Part shown: positions 57,101 through 63,388 of the stretch, one piece after another
Position numbering within the stretch: position 1 is the stretch's first letter
How the letters are laid out: every line of letters begins with the position of its first letter
Assembly: GCA_963514095.1 (NCBI GenBank)
Contig: OY741266.1
Coordinates: 7,034,522 to 7,098,521, forward strand
Source of the DNA: Eutrigla gurnardus
Lineage: Eukaryota > Chordata > Actinopteri > Perciformes > Triglidae
Length of the DNA: 64,000 bases
Direction of reading: 5' to 3'
Notes under the pieces: model-generated
What the model was told of the DNA's origin: nothing
Databases searched by the model: none
What the model saw: only the letters and a program-made list of their open reading frames with translations
Translations under genes and position numbers: made by a program

Positions 57101-60100
57101 TTATAGCTTCTTTGAGGTCACTAATAACACAGCCTTTTTTCCACATTTATGGTGTAAACAAGGGTCTGATTTTGGTAGCTGGTGGTGGTAACCTGATATT
57201 TAATGTGTATTTGTACCAAGCTGTTGGTGTGACTGGGGGGTAGGGCTTTTTAAGGTGTCTTTGCTCCATCAAATTTCAAAGTTCAATAAAAGAGGTTTTT
57301 CTCTCTTAATTTAACATTTAAGTCGTCTGTCTCTATCTCCATCTCTCTCTCTCTCACTCTGTCTCTCTCCCCCTCCCTGTCTCTCAGAGGAGGGGGGTGA
57401 CAAGGATTTGACCAGGAAAGAGGAGGAGGAGAGGCGGATTGCAGAGTTGGGCAGACCGATGCTCGGTGAGCACATCAAACTGGAGGTTATCATAGAGGAG
57501 TCATACGAGTTCAAGGTGGGATCATTCACTGTTTAAATGACGATAATAATAATAATAATAATTCAACCATGTTTTTCAGATTGAAACAATCTGATCAGCT
57601 AGAACTTGTTTTAACTGTGGTTTCCTGCTGTCTTTCAGAGCACTGTGGATAAACTCCTGAAGAAGACCAACCTGGCCCTGGTGATCGGAACTAATAGCTG
57701 GAGGGAGCAGTTTATGGAAGCCATCACAGTCAGCTCTGGTAGGAACTACCCGAGCCAGTCTCATGCCTAGTTGGTAATTCCAGTGGTAGTACATGTGATC
57801 TGACTCACATAGTCCTTGTTAAGTATGAACTGACTCTGCTTAGCCCCTCCCCCTCCTCATTGCTTGTTTGTATGTACTGGCACTTACTTGAATATTGTGC
57901 ACTTTTATATCTTATGTCTGTTGTATACCAGCTAAGGGTTCACTTTGGGTGTGCTTGAAACTTGTTATTGTGAAGTCCTTACTGTACTGATAGCGATAGA
58001 CTGTTGCACTTTTTTCCGGCAAATGGATTTATTGTAAGTTTTTTTTTCATAAAATTTGTCTGCTAAATGCCCTAAATGTAAATGAATTGACTTCTGGCTT
58101 TGCCTACCTCTCCTGCCCAGGTGATGATGATGATGATGATCAATGCGGCGAGGAGAAGCTGCCCTCCTGTTTTGACTATGTCATGCACTTCCTCACTGTC
58201 TTCTGGAAGCTTCTTTTTGTGTTGGTTCCTCCCACCAACGTTCTGAACGGCTGGGCCTGCTTCGTCGTCTCCATCTCTGTCATCGGCTTACTGACGGCGT
58301 TCATCGGTGACCTGGCATCGCATTTTGGCTGCACCGTCGGTCTCAAAGACTCCGTCACTGCTGTGGTTTTCGTAGCTTTGGGCACATCAGTTCCAGGTCT
58401 GATGCAAACCTCACTTCTAACATTACAGTCATTGGGCTGACGTACTTAGTTAAATCATAGCCTTAACTTAACCCAGACTTGTTCTAATCTTAAAGTGTAA
58501 ACCAAGTCTTAACCGAAATTAAAAGAAATTAAAAGAAATAGATGCATTTTGACCACACCCAACATCCAGGGCTGCCAACTCTCACGCATTGGCCATGAGA
58601 CACGCATTTGATTGGCTTCACACGCTCTCACGCCACACCCCCGATTCCTCACGCTGAAGTTTCCATCCGAGCACCAAAACAAATCTATTCTGTTATCTGT
58701 TATCTATCATGTACACATATACGCAGCCGACCCAGGTTCGAATCCCGGCCGGAGGTCCTTTGCCCCCTCTCTCTCCCATGTTTCCTCTTTATCCACTGCT
58801 AAATAAAAGGCCTCTATGCCAGAAAAAGTAAACATGCACAAAATGAGCCATGCTGTCTTGTATCTTACTGTTGGGTCAATAGGTTCTATTTGTACAGTCT
58901 GAGTTAGGCTAATACATTGAGAACCATGTATTGAGATTTTTTTTTGTTGCTGTATGGTAATGATGCAAAGTCTGAACTCTTCTCTGTTCTGGCGCCTCAG
59001 TGGTAGAACAAACTCCCGACCAATGTCAGGACAGCAGAGTCACTTGCCATCTTCTGAAAAAGGCTCAAGACTCACCTGTTCAGACTTCACCTCGACTCTG
59101 CATAGCATGACCCACTAACACCACCCCCCCCCCCCACCCCCCCCCCAAAAAAATGTCTTACCTATAGCACTTTGATCATAGCACTGTTGTATTTAAAGCT
59201 CTAGTCTACGATTTGAAAGGTTTGAAAAAAGCATCCACCCCCCCCCCCCCACACACACACACCCCTCCCCTCTGTGCTCCTCCAAGCTCGTATCGTTCTC
59301 CCCTCGCAGCCTCCCACCTCCCTCTTATTTTACCAAAATAGATCACCGAAATGTGTTTCAGAAGACATTTTATGTGAGAAATAAGCTATGCAGTTGCTGA
59401 ATCTGTCTTTATTTTAAATCGACAACAGTCAGTTTAAAAGATTATCGAGAGCTTGCAGGAGGCGCCGTCTCTCGAAACTCGCCGCTCCGCGACGGTATTG
59501 CACGGCTTCTTACATAGACAATGAATGGGAACATTCCCTCCACTTATGAACTCAGGCAGGACGCCGTTTAGTTTCCCGGAGTGTCTGGGACTTCCACAAC
59601 ATGTACAAAGCAGTAATAGTGTTTATTATGGCCATGAATGATGAAACATTATCGGTGTAAATGCAGAGGGTGCTGGTCGGATTTCTCTCTCACCCCGACT
59701 GCAGAACGTCCCCGATCCCAAACTGCTCGGCGATCGCTCGTAGTTTCTAATGCGGAAGTGAGTCGGGACGAGATGTGAGCAGGAGCAGTAGAGTGAGCGA
59801 GGACTGGATCAGAATATTTAGCCAATAGTAGCCATGCGGACCGGATGGTCATGGTTTCTTTCTTTCGACAAATGTACTTATTGTAAGTCGCTTTGTACAA
59901 AAGCGTCTGCTAAATGTAAATGTGATGCTGAATGGGCCAAACAAAAAATTGCATTGTATGCGGGAACATTTGGGTTGGCCCCACCAAATCTCCCTCCAAG
60001 GTTCTTTGAAAAGTTGGCAACCCCACCAACATCACAGGTGTGTACAGGTGGGGTTAGCTGTACATGTAACAATACCCAAATATGATGTAGCATTGTACAA

Positions 60101-60871
60101 CCTCTAGATGGCAGTGAAGGCAGAATTCTTAATCCTGGTTTAGCGGGTGTTTCTTAATGCCAAGGATCTTTCCTTGGTAGGAAGGGTCCTTCCAATCGGA
60201 GACTCCTTCCTAACAATTCGAGAGAATTCAGTACGTTTCCAGTTCTAGTATGAATATTGATTTCGGATTCCATCAACAATATACACAGATTCAAAATATC
60301 GAGGCCTGTTAAAATGTAAATGAATCAAGAGGGACTGAGATATCACATTCAATGGCCAGACATTATAGACATTAGAAGACATTATACAGCTGTTTTAAGG
60401 GGCTGAGGAGGGCTAACCAGGATCAGTAAACATTTGTGTGTGAAGTTTAACCTAATGCAAACTGTCTCTCTCTTTTTCACATTCTCTCCTTCAGACACTT
60501 TTGCCAGTAAGGTGTCAGCCATACAGGACCAATACGCCGATGCCTCCATCGGCAACGTGACAGGAAGTAATGCTGTCAATGTCTTCCTGGGTATTGGCGT
60601 GGCCTGGTCCATCGCTGCCATCTACCATTACTCTAAGGGCCAGGAGTTCAAGGTTGACCCCGGCACACTCGCCTTCTCCGTAACACTCTTCACCATCTTT
60701 GCCTTCATCTGCATCGGCGTCCTCATCTACCGCCGCCGGCCCGAGATTGGTGGGGAGCTTGGCGGACCCAGAGTCCCCAAGATCCTCACCACTTGCCTGT
60801 TCTTCAGTCTGTGGTTGATGTACATTGTCTTCTCCTCATTGGAAGCATACTGCCACATAGAAGGCTTCTAA
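30911..60871 (+). CDS. slc8a4: Na+/Ca2+ exchanger, SLC8 family (NCX4-like), spliced
   Basis: A plasma-membrane antiporter exchanging about 3 Na+ for 1 Ca2+. Coding exons: 30911-32697; A 42911-43017 or B 44739-44842; optional C 47624-47644, D 48785-48802, E 52752-52769, F 54856-54924; then 57388-57515, 57639-57738, 58121-58396, 60495-60871. All are bounded by AG/GT and phases fit: exon 2 ends in phase 2, every alternative exon enters with one or two bases and leaves in phase 1. Products: 923 (B only), 924 (A only), 966 (A plus C-F) residues; NCX1 is about 970. Sequence is NCX1-like in some places (RYRAGRQKGM, SSLEAYCHI) and NCX3-like in others (MASIEVITSQER, FFITAAWS, IIETEG), pointing to the fish paralogue slc8a4; slc8a1-like remains possible. 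No stop or frameshift was found. Confidence 0.9.
32728..33030. repeat. Intronic minisatellite, about 30-bp unit
   Basis: Degenerate tandem copies of gacaacaaaaccaacgttag with spacers tttttg/tttaggt, starting 30 bases after the exon donor. Related single units occur at about 34870 and, inverted, at about 42575. Confidence 0.75.
33526..34074. mobile_element. TTAA-flanked MITE, about 0.54 kb
   Basis: TTAA at 33526-33529 and 34071-34074. Element ends AGGGACAGTGTGTA and, inverted, AGACACAGTGTGTA. Non-coding interior. A second fish repeat start (aggcagagtaggtaattt) follows directly after the right TTAA; its far end is not found. Confidence 0.7.
34146..34172. repeat. Poly-C tract
   Basis: A run of about 27 C, inside the repeat that begins at 34075. 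It is prone to length error in assembly. Confidence 0.9.
34450..34582 (+). mobile_element. 133-bp retroposon with ATGG tail
   Basis: Starts agccccgcgatagactgg, contains ctgtccagggtgtaccctgc and tcagctgggatcggctcc-type sequence, and ends in a GGAT/ATGG microsatellite tail. It is flanked by an 11-bp duplication TCTACTCAACT (34439-34449, 34583-34593). The body resembles the 3' end of a fish LINE (RTE-like, inferred). A second copy is at 55323-55450. Confidence 0.85.
34951..35025. repeat. Short tandem repeat (ggagcgaacagctaacgtta)
   Basis: Two exact head-to-tail copies of a 22-bp unit and a diverged third. From here to 35960 no gene or recognised repeat is seen. Confidence 0.75.
35960..36115. 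repeat. Intronic minisatellite (about 18-bp unit)
   Basis: Repeated units like accaggcagcggtag and accaggtagcctag, eight or more degenerate copies. Confidence 0.85.
36614..36705 (+). mobile_element. SINE tail fragment
   Basis: actgatagcgatatactgttg then ttgtaagtcgctttggataaaag: the 3' part of a dispersed fish SINE whose tail derives from a LINE. Related copies occur at 57976-58082, 59878-59927 and (minus) 42190-42262. Confidence 0.6.
36809..36841. other. Perfect 13-bp stem hairpin
   Basis: catttaatgagaa (36809-36821) and its exact complement (36829-36841) around a 7-base loop. No T tract or gene boundary is nearby, so no role is proposed. Confidence 0.6.
36850..38945. other. Intron, nothing recognised
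   Basis: AT-rich intron sequence of the exchanger gene; no exon-like, coding or repeat signal that I can support. Confidence 0.4.
38946..39002. repeat. (CA)n microsatellite
   Basis: About 28 CA units in the first large intron. Confidence 0.95.
39270..39800 (-). mobile_element. Penelope-like element fragment (minus orientation)
   Basis: Read on the minus strand it contains ctagtcagttagaatggaag then aagcctcttgg, and then ccaggtccagttacctagga. This is the same terminal sequence found on the + strand at 41165-41265, which follows a GIY-YIG domain there. It is the end region of a Penelope-like element in the opposite direction. The target sequence of the hAT insertion at 39809 belongs to the same unit (ggccaaggt / ggtcaaggt). 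Confidence 0.6.
39809..40440. mobile_element. hAT element, non-autonomous, 632 bp
   Basis: Ends CAGAGGTGGCAAAAGTACTC and, inverted, CAGAGGTGACAAGTAACGAA. CAGAGGTG termini are typical hAT ends. An 8-bp target duplication, GCCAAGGT / GTCAAGGT with one mismatch, lies at 39801-39808 and 40441-40448. A small transposase remnant (39972-40163, minus) is inside. Confidence 0.85.
39972..40163 (-). pseudogene. hAT transposase N-terminal fragment (BED-finger start)
   Basis: A 63-residue acidic N-terminus followed by HPWPYLKELFDVLCFINGKN. The HPWPYL-x-x-x-F pattern marks the start of the BED-type zinc finger of hAT (ZBED-like) transposases. It ends before the finger's cysteines and the catalytic domain. 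Confidence 0.5.
40620..41265 (+). pseudogene. Penelope-like element 3' part with GIY-YIG endonuclease remnant
   Basis: The open frame around 40665-40928 contains ALQCSEDSTDLYIGETKQPL, then AQHRRAGSSGQDSAVHLDFK and GHSFEDTNVHIL. This is the GIY-YIG endonuclease region of Penelope-like retroelements (DLYIGET, with YIG conserved and the GIY half replaced). Only the end of the polymerase precedes it. Downstream (41165-41265) is the element's terminal repeat-like region. Several stops and frame changes; inactive. Confidence 0.75.
41400..42560. repeat. Higher-order tandem repeat, about 465-bp period, three copies
   Basis: Each copy has a unique-looking block (acaggacttt...accactgt-agtgtcctgtgtgaaaccaa-agt...ttga, then ggtaacgttacataagaaagt, then ttatttattttcac) at about 41424, 41888 and 42360. 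This is followed by a fast-evolving array of gttacattacatt-type 5-11 bp units (41640-41865, 42030-42195, 42480-42560). Confidence 0.75.
42190..42262 (-). mobile_element. SINE tail fragment, inside the tandem repeat
   Basis: Minus-strand copy of the attgtaagtcgctttt...tctgctaaatgccctaaa tail, interrupting the second copy of the 465-bp repeat. Confidence 0.6.
42911..43017 (+). CDS. slc8a4: slc8a4 exon A (mutually exclusive with B)
   Basis: 107 nt. The acceptor tctgtttcag ends at 42910; the donor is GTGGGG at 43018. Starting with T to complete CTT (Leu), it encodes KTIQINIIDDEEYEKNKNFF then LEMGEPQLLEMSERK and ends in phase 1. It completes CBD2. DDEEYEKNK supplies Ca2+-site acidic residues as in exon A of NCX1, which is the form found in excitable tissues. 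Confidence 0.93.
43363..43446 (+). mobile_element. tRNA-derived SINE fragment
   Basis: gcctgacagctcagttggtaaag matches a tRNA-type A box (43376-43386). The following segment resembles a decayed B box and a fish SINE body. The (TA)n tract at 43450-43480 may be its tail. The rest of this intron, to 44738, shows nothing recognisable. Confidence 0.45.
44739..44842 (+). CDS. slc8a4: slc8a4 exon B (mutually exclusive with A)
   Basis: 104 nt. The acceptor gtccacag ends at 44738; the donor is GTGTGA at 44843. Starting with G to complete CTG (Leu), it encodes KTITVRVIDHEEYDKQASFY then IELQEPCWNKRRWT and ends in phase 1. Like exon B of NCX1 it has a basic Trp-containing end and weaker Ca2+-site acidity (DHEEYDKQ). 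It has the same entry and exit phase as exon A, so using both would keep frame but duplicate the same strand of CBD2. Confidence 0.9.
45090..45145. repeat. (TA)n microsatellite with adjoining TAG repeats
   Basis: About 15 TA units to 45121, then gtagtgtagtagtagtaac. Confidence 0.9.
45430..45955. repeat. Degenerate GGGACagttt-type minisatellite
   Basis: About 0.5 kb of irregular 10-12 bp units (gggacagattgg, gggactgttgg, ggacaggtctgg). Long open frames on both strands here are a consequence of the repeat. Confidence 0.65.
45955..47045 (+). pseudogene. Penelope-like element, degraded, with polymerase fragment
   Basis: 46565-46786 encodes LNIEIYRKPTHIDQYLLCDS then HHSLKHKLGVIRTL, a conserved block in the C-terminal part of the Penelope polymerase. 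Ends near 45960 (minus-type, tttgaagacatttctccttt) and 46920-47040 (plus-type, complementary) are inverted copies of the element's terminal sequence. Most of the polymerase and the endonuclease are missing. Confidence 0.7.
47624..47644 (+). CDS. slc8a4: slc8a4 cassette exon C (21 nt)
   Basis: The polypyrimidine tract plus cttctcttcag ends at 47623; the donor is GTAAGC at 47645. Joined after phase 1 it encodes AVLLQEV and leaves phase 1. NCX1 exon C encodes ALLLNEL at the same place and is also 21 nt. It is too short for ORF searches; found by splice signals, phase and peptide match. Confidence 0.78.
47700..48560. repeat. Dispersed repeat, probable hAT-type MITE
   Basis: The left side has gttcacaccaaacgcaaagcc; the right side has a weak inverted match (gatgtgaacactgcacac). 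An internal block with cgatagtatctt...accagagactgtct...aacaaggtc at 48130-48235 recurs in the same orientation at 61770-61875 (3' of the gene). Boundaries are uncertain. Confidence 0.4.
48785..48802 (+). CDS. slc8a4: slc8a4 cassette exon D (18 nt)
   Basis: The acceptor cttaccttttag ends at 48784; the donor is GTGGGT at 48803. With the incoming G it encodes GGFVKT and leaves phase 1. NCX1 exon D encodes GGFTIT with the same length and phase. It lies only 43 bases from a nested transposon that begins at 48846. Confidence 0.78.
49010..51814 (+). mobile_element. Jockey/CR1-group LINE, 5'-truncated
   Basis: The 3' part of a non-LTR retrotransposon ending in an AAAT-rich tail (51745-51785). A 10-bp direct repeat AAAGTTCGAT at 49010-49019 and 51805-51814 is the probable target duplication, although about 20 non-A bases separate the tail from the right copy. 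It is inserted in the DNA element at 48846-52677. Confidence 0.7.
49032..51368 (+). pseudogene. LINE ORF2 (end of endonuclease, reverse transcriptase), three TGA stops
   Basis: A single frame of 779 codons with stops only at 49971-49973, 50361-50363 and 50643-50645. It begins within the endonuclease (ATLIDNIFTN, INDISDHLPIF). The reverse transcriptase follows: NYRPISILPQLSKILEKL, FIDLKKAFDTVNH, VCGVPQGSVLGP, and LFGDDTNIF where this group usually has FADD. The C-terminus (PHLQYCAEVWGHTY...LQKRALRIL) is typical of jockey/CR1/Rex-like LINEs; the exact clade is not settled. No frameshift is seen over 2.3 kb. Confidence 0.82.
52752..52769 (+). CDS. slc8a4: slc8a4 cassette exon E (18 nt)
   Basis: The acceptor tttggcttcttag ends at 52751; the donor is GTAAGA at 52770. 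With the incoming G it encodes ADKQQY and leaves phase 1. Placed between D and F it gives GGFVKT-ADKQQY-GRDVYRKV, which aligns with GGFTIT-GKYLFG-QPVFRKV in NCX1. The peptide itself is less conserved than in C, D or F, so the call rests on phase, splice sites and order. Confidence 0.68.
53514..53672. repeat. Long imperfect hairpin (about 73-bp arms)
   Basis: acttctactggaaac...gtaaacattcat and its inverted copy, about 85% complementary by eye, around a short loop near 53590. It is probably a MITE or foldback fragment. The surrounding 52770-54855 intron shows nothing else recognisable except a GC-rich patch near 53985-54100. Confidence 0.75.
54856..54924 (+). CDS. slc8a4: slc8a4 cassette exon F (69 nt)
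   Basis: The acceptor cacctgttcag ends at 54855; the donor is GTACGT at 54925. It encodes GRDVYRKVQGRDHPAPSAII then SIT and leaves phase 1. NCX1 exon F has QPVFRKVHAREHPILSTVIT and is also 69 nt. The matching length, phase and RKV..R.HP...S..I pattern make this a firm call. Inclusion lengthens the CBD2 FG loop, where Ca2+/Na+ regulation is tuned. Confidence 0.88.
55193..56215 (-). pseudogene. Tc1/mariner-type transposon relic
   Basis: On the minus strand: a hydrophobic-start block VWGGLSLQRHTDLHVLAN, then LTAVRYRDEILRAIVRPYAG and PGFLL, the DDE core region of Tc1-like transposases. The left terminus (55205, actgctcaaaaaattgaagg) matches the ends of a well-known fish and vertebrate Tc1-type family. 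The catalytic region is disrupted by a local amplification of a caccaggaggaacccaggac unit (55782-55860) and by a retroposon at 55323-55450. The N-terminal DNA-binding part is mostly lost. Confidence 0.75.
55323..55450 (+). mobile_element. 128-bp retroposon with ATGG tail
   Basis: Second copy of the element at 34450-34582, with the same ctgtccagggtgtaccctgc core and gatggatgg tail. It has an 8-bp target duplication ACAAAATG (55315-55322, 55451-55458) and is inserted in the Tc1 relic. Confidence 0.85.
56390..57300 (+). pseudogene. L1/Tx1-type LINE ORF2, 3' fragment
   Basis: Two frames (56394-56645 and 56606-57025) encode the C-terminal region of an L1/Tx1-like ORF2, including SWRVLYYVPIPKCSGDLQWC then VLHCAMATKAFVAKLRPDV. 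The 3' UTR ends with gttcaataaaagagg at about 57291, just 90 bases before the next exchanger exon. Confidence 0.65.
57388..57515 (+). CDS. slc8a4: slc8a4 constitutive exon after the cassettes
   Basis: 128 nt. The acceptor ctgtctctcag ends at 57387; the donor is GTGGGA at 57516. AG completes a Glu codon, then EGGDKDLTRKEEEERRIAEL, GRPMLGEH and LEVIIEESYEFK, ending in phase 0. It corresponds to the end of CBD2 and its link to the C-terminal membrane domain. The acidic KEEEERR region is shared by all NCX. Confidence 0.95.
57639..57738 (+). CDS. slc8a4: slc8a4 exon (STVDKLLKK...)
   Basis: 100 nt. The acceptor gctgtctttcag ends at 57638; the donor is GTAGGA at 57739. It encodes STVDKLLKKTNLALVIGTNS then WREQFMEAITVSS and ends in phase 1. 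This is the amphipathic region joining the regulatory loop to the second membrane half. Confidence 0.95.
57976..58082 (+). mobile_element. SINE tail fragment next to an exon
   Basis: actgatagcgatagactgttg then gtaag...tctgctaaatgccctaaatg, the same family as at 36614. It ends about 38 bases before exon 58121. Confidence 0.6.
58121..58396 (+). CDS. slc8a4: slc8a4 exon: C-terminal membrane domain, alpha-2 repeat start
   Basis: 276 nt. The acceptor tcctgcccag ends at 58120; the donor is GTCTGA at 58397, weaker than consensus. It encodes a run of six Asp, GEEKLPSCFDYVMHFLTVFW, two membrane segments, and the start of the alpha-2 repeat: FIGDLASHFGCTVGLKDSVT then VVFVALGTSVP. Phase 1 to the last exon completes Asp of SVPDTF, an ion-coordinating motif. 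Confidence 0.95.
58700..58830 (+). mobile_element. tRNA-derived SINE fragment
   Basis: A perfect B box GGTTCGAATCC at 58735-58745 is followed by a body ending ctaaataaaaggcctctatg and an A-rich tail. The A box is not clear, so the 5' part is truncated or decayed. Confidence 0.55.
58985..59115 (+). pseudogene. L2 LINE ORF2 C-terminal remnant
   Basis: In one frame with two stops: NKLPTNVRTAESLAIF then KRLKTHLFRLHLDSA, the conserved C-terminal block of L2-type ORF2. A poly-C tract follows (59122-59148). The block 59160-59880 includes a second C-run and a GC-rich dispersed repeat without clear ends. Confidence 0.55.
59878..59927 (+). mobile_element. SINE tail fragment
   Basis: ttattgtaagtcgctttgta then aaagcgtctgctaaatg; same tail family as the other fragments. 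No further recognised content up to 60494. Confidence 0.6.
60495..60871 (+). CDS. slc8a4: slc8a4 last coding exon: alpha-2 repeat and C-terminus
   Basis: 377 nt including the stop TAA (60869-60871). The acceptor tctccttcag ends at 60494. It encodes DTFASKVSAIQDQYADASIG then NVTGSNAVNVFLGIGVAWSI, the core of the alpha-2 repeat with its ion-binding Asn/Asp residues. Two further membrane segments follow, RRRPEIGGELGGPR, and the terminal SLEAYCHIEGF shared by NCX proteins. Length and ending match the family exactly. Confidence 0.96.
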
Positions 60872-61925
60872 AGGTTCTGATTCTGACAGTTCTCCAAAGG
60901 TTCTAAAGGTTCCAATAGGTTCCTATAGTTCCTATTTCTGTTACAGTTTGAAAGATGTCCAATGATTTGATTGTGGATTTTCTAAAGGTTCCACTAGGTT
61001 CCTGTACATACAGGTTTTTATAATTTATCGTATTTGTCTAAAGGTTATAGATAAAAGTTTGGATGGATTTCTAAAGATTCCAACAGGTTCCCGCATATTC
61101 TGACAGGTTCCTGAGAGTTGATGCCTTTCTAAAGCTGACAGGTTTATGAAAACTTGGATCGACTCCTAATAGTTTTAATCGTTGTTTTAGGTTTCTCAAT
61201 ACAGATAAGATATTCTGCTTGACCATTTTTTCATGTTCTGTAAATCTCTAACATGTTCAAAGAACTTTGATGAGTTCATACATATCCCGGAGGATTGTAC
61301 TGCTTTTTGACAGCTCTGGTGCATTTTCCAATGTTCTAACCTAACCTCTCAGTTGATGGATTTCTAATGTTGCAGTAGATTCCTGGTTATTGTGACAGGG
61401 TCTAGGTATTTTTTTCTAAGGGGCTGATTAAACTTTTGAGGACTCAACTAGGTTTCTCAGTGTTCCTATATTGTAATTTGTTATTTTTCAAAAACATTTG
61501 GATAGAATTCTAAAGCTTCTTCCAGTTTCCTGAATGTCACAGGACACGATTGCATGCAATGCAAAGACTTGAATGGACCCGAATACTCTCTAGGCACTGC
61601 CAATATGTGAATGACACGATGTGAAAGAGGCTAATAAGTGAATTTCACATAATTTGCATTTTAATAAATTCATTAAAGGCTGTGTCTCTAAGGTCTATCG
61701 CCCTGATGTTGCTGAATTCTAAATGGAGGAACAAAATGTTGTCTCCTGTGTCTTCGGTCCCCCAGAGGTCTACGATAGTAGCTCACATTACTCCAGAGAC
61801 CAGACTAGACTGGAGAAACCAGAGACTGTCTGTGGTCGAAACAACAAGGTCGCTGCAGTATTTATGTCTAGATGACCTTATTTGGAGTGTTGATGGAACA
61901 ACTACAAATGTTAGCATAGCACCCA
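60872..61925 (+). other. Probable slc8a4 3' untranslated region and downstream flank
   Basis: Opens with irregular aaaggttct/ataggttcct repeats (60875-61110). The first good AATAAA after the stop is at 61663-61668, a possible but unproven polyadenylation signal. A dispersed repeat related to 48130-48235 lies at 61740-61880. Confidence 0.4.
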
Positions 61926-62553
61926 TGTTACGACCCCAGCTTGTTGGGGAAAGGGGAAATAACAAATCACCGGATGGAATCGGTTAGGCAACAATTAAAT
62001 TGTTTTATTAATAGGGAAGGTAAAAGAAAACACAATGAACTAAGGGAGGAGGAGGCTATTCCCAAACAAAAAGGTACAAAAACGACAAAACTGAAATACA
62101 AAACAGGAGTAGCGCCCCTAAGTCCAACGTGGGAGAAATAGCGTTTTCACAATAATCAGGTTAATTCGGGTTAACTAAGCTCAGAGCCATCAACGTGAAT
62201 CACACACACTACACAAAAGGAACCGTGCACGTTCTGGCTAACAAACAGGAGTTACAGGAGTCCACAGAAAACACAAGGCACTAGCAACCAACAAGGAGAT
62301 AGAAGGGGCCAACTGCTCACGTTAAATCACAGCGGCCTCGAGTGACTCTCTGCTGCTGGTTTTTAAACAGGCAGATAACGAGCTAAGGCAGGATTGGTCC
62401 GGCGAACTGAAGCAGGGCGACCCAATCGCAGTGCAGGAGAGAGAAGGCAGTCCCAGGCAGGCGAGCAGGTAGAGGAGAGGCAGGAACCAGGGGCACCAAT
62501 CAGGAGCGAGGGCTGGCACACTCCATCTGCATATTGGAGCGAGATGACAGACA
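61926..62553 (-). mobile_element. Probable solo LTR
   Basis: Starts TGTTACGACCCCAGC and ends ...GACAGACA, with tttattaatagg (minus-strand polyadenylation-like) near the start and tttttaaacagg (minus-strand TATA-like) near 62360. The TGTNACGACCC start resembles that of the Gmr1-like LTR. No target duplication is visible. The right edge abuts a Harbinger element. Confidence 0.45.
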
Positions 62554-62837
62554 CCAGGGGCCTCATGTACTAAGAATTGCGTGGATTTCCTACTGAAAAA
62601 TGGCGTACGCTAGAATCCAGAAACGGTCGTACGCACAAAAAAAATCGGATGTATCAAAGTGTGCGTACACATGGATCCAAGCACTTTTCCTTTGTACATC
62701 CCAATCAACGTAGAATTAAGCGCACATGTGGAAGTGCTAAACTCCTCCCTGTCCACGCCTCCATTTAAATATGCAAATGCATTTAAATAGGGCCTGCACC
62801 GGGGATTCCCCTCTCTGCACCATCAGATCTACAAAAT

Positions 62838-63128
62838 GAAAAAGGGAAGAAGCGCAACTTCACCGAGTCTGAGCTCGAAACGCTCTTAAACGAAGTCGAG
62901 ACTCGAAGACCAGTATTATTTGGTAGCCTCTCATCAGGCATAAACACAAAAAAAAAGAAATGTGAGTGGGAGCGTGTGTGTGAGGCAGTGAATACTGTGG
63001 GGTCGGAGCAGCGCACACTCCCTGAAATAAAAAAGAAATGGTCCGACGTGAAGGTGGAGGTGAAGCGGAGGATTTCGGCCCACCGCCGAAGCGTGACCGC
63101 AACGGGCGGGGGGACAGGAGGATATTAA
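62838..63128 (+). pseudogene. Harbinger Myb/SANT-like accessory protein, start frameshifted
   Basis: A frame without Met reads KKRNFTESELETLLNEVETR then GSLSSGINTKKKKCEWERVC, TLPEIKKKWSDVKVEVKRR and a Gly-rich end, stopping at 63126-63128. This is the Myb/SANT-like DNA-binding domain (Trp in CEW and KKW) of the Harbinger accessory protein. The ATG at 62836 is in a different frame, so a small indel after it inactivates the start. Confidence 0.7.
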
Positions 63129-63388
63129 TATATTATATATTATATTATTATATATATTAATGACTGCAGAAGTGCGCCGTGGCTACTGCAGTGTGACATT
63201 TCCAACTTTACGCACGCGTTTATCGACACAAATACTGAACACAAGGAGACAATAAAGGGCTTGTTAGATAGCTCTGCCACTCTATTTTCACCAGGGAAAA
63301 ACAAATGCACATATTTGAATGCACGTGCCCAAATGGGCATCGTGCTGGTTTACATTCGGGGCGCAATTAAACGGATACATTTACTCAC

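Noticed and set aside
57311..57529. Minus-strand frame over exon 57388-57515
   Set aside because: Antisense of the exchanger exon and its polypyrimidine tract.
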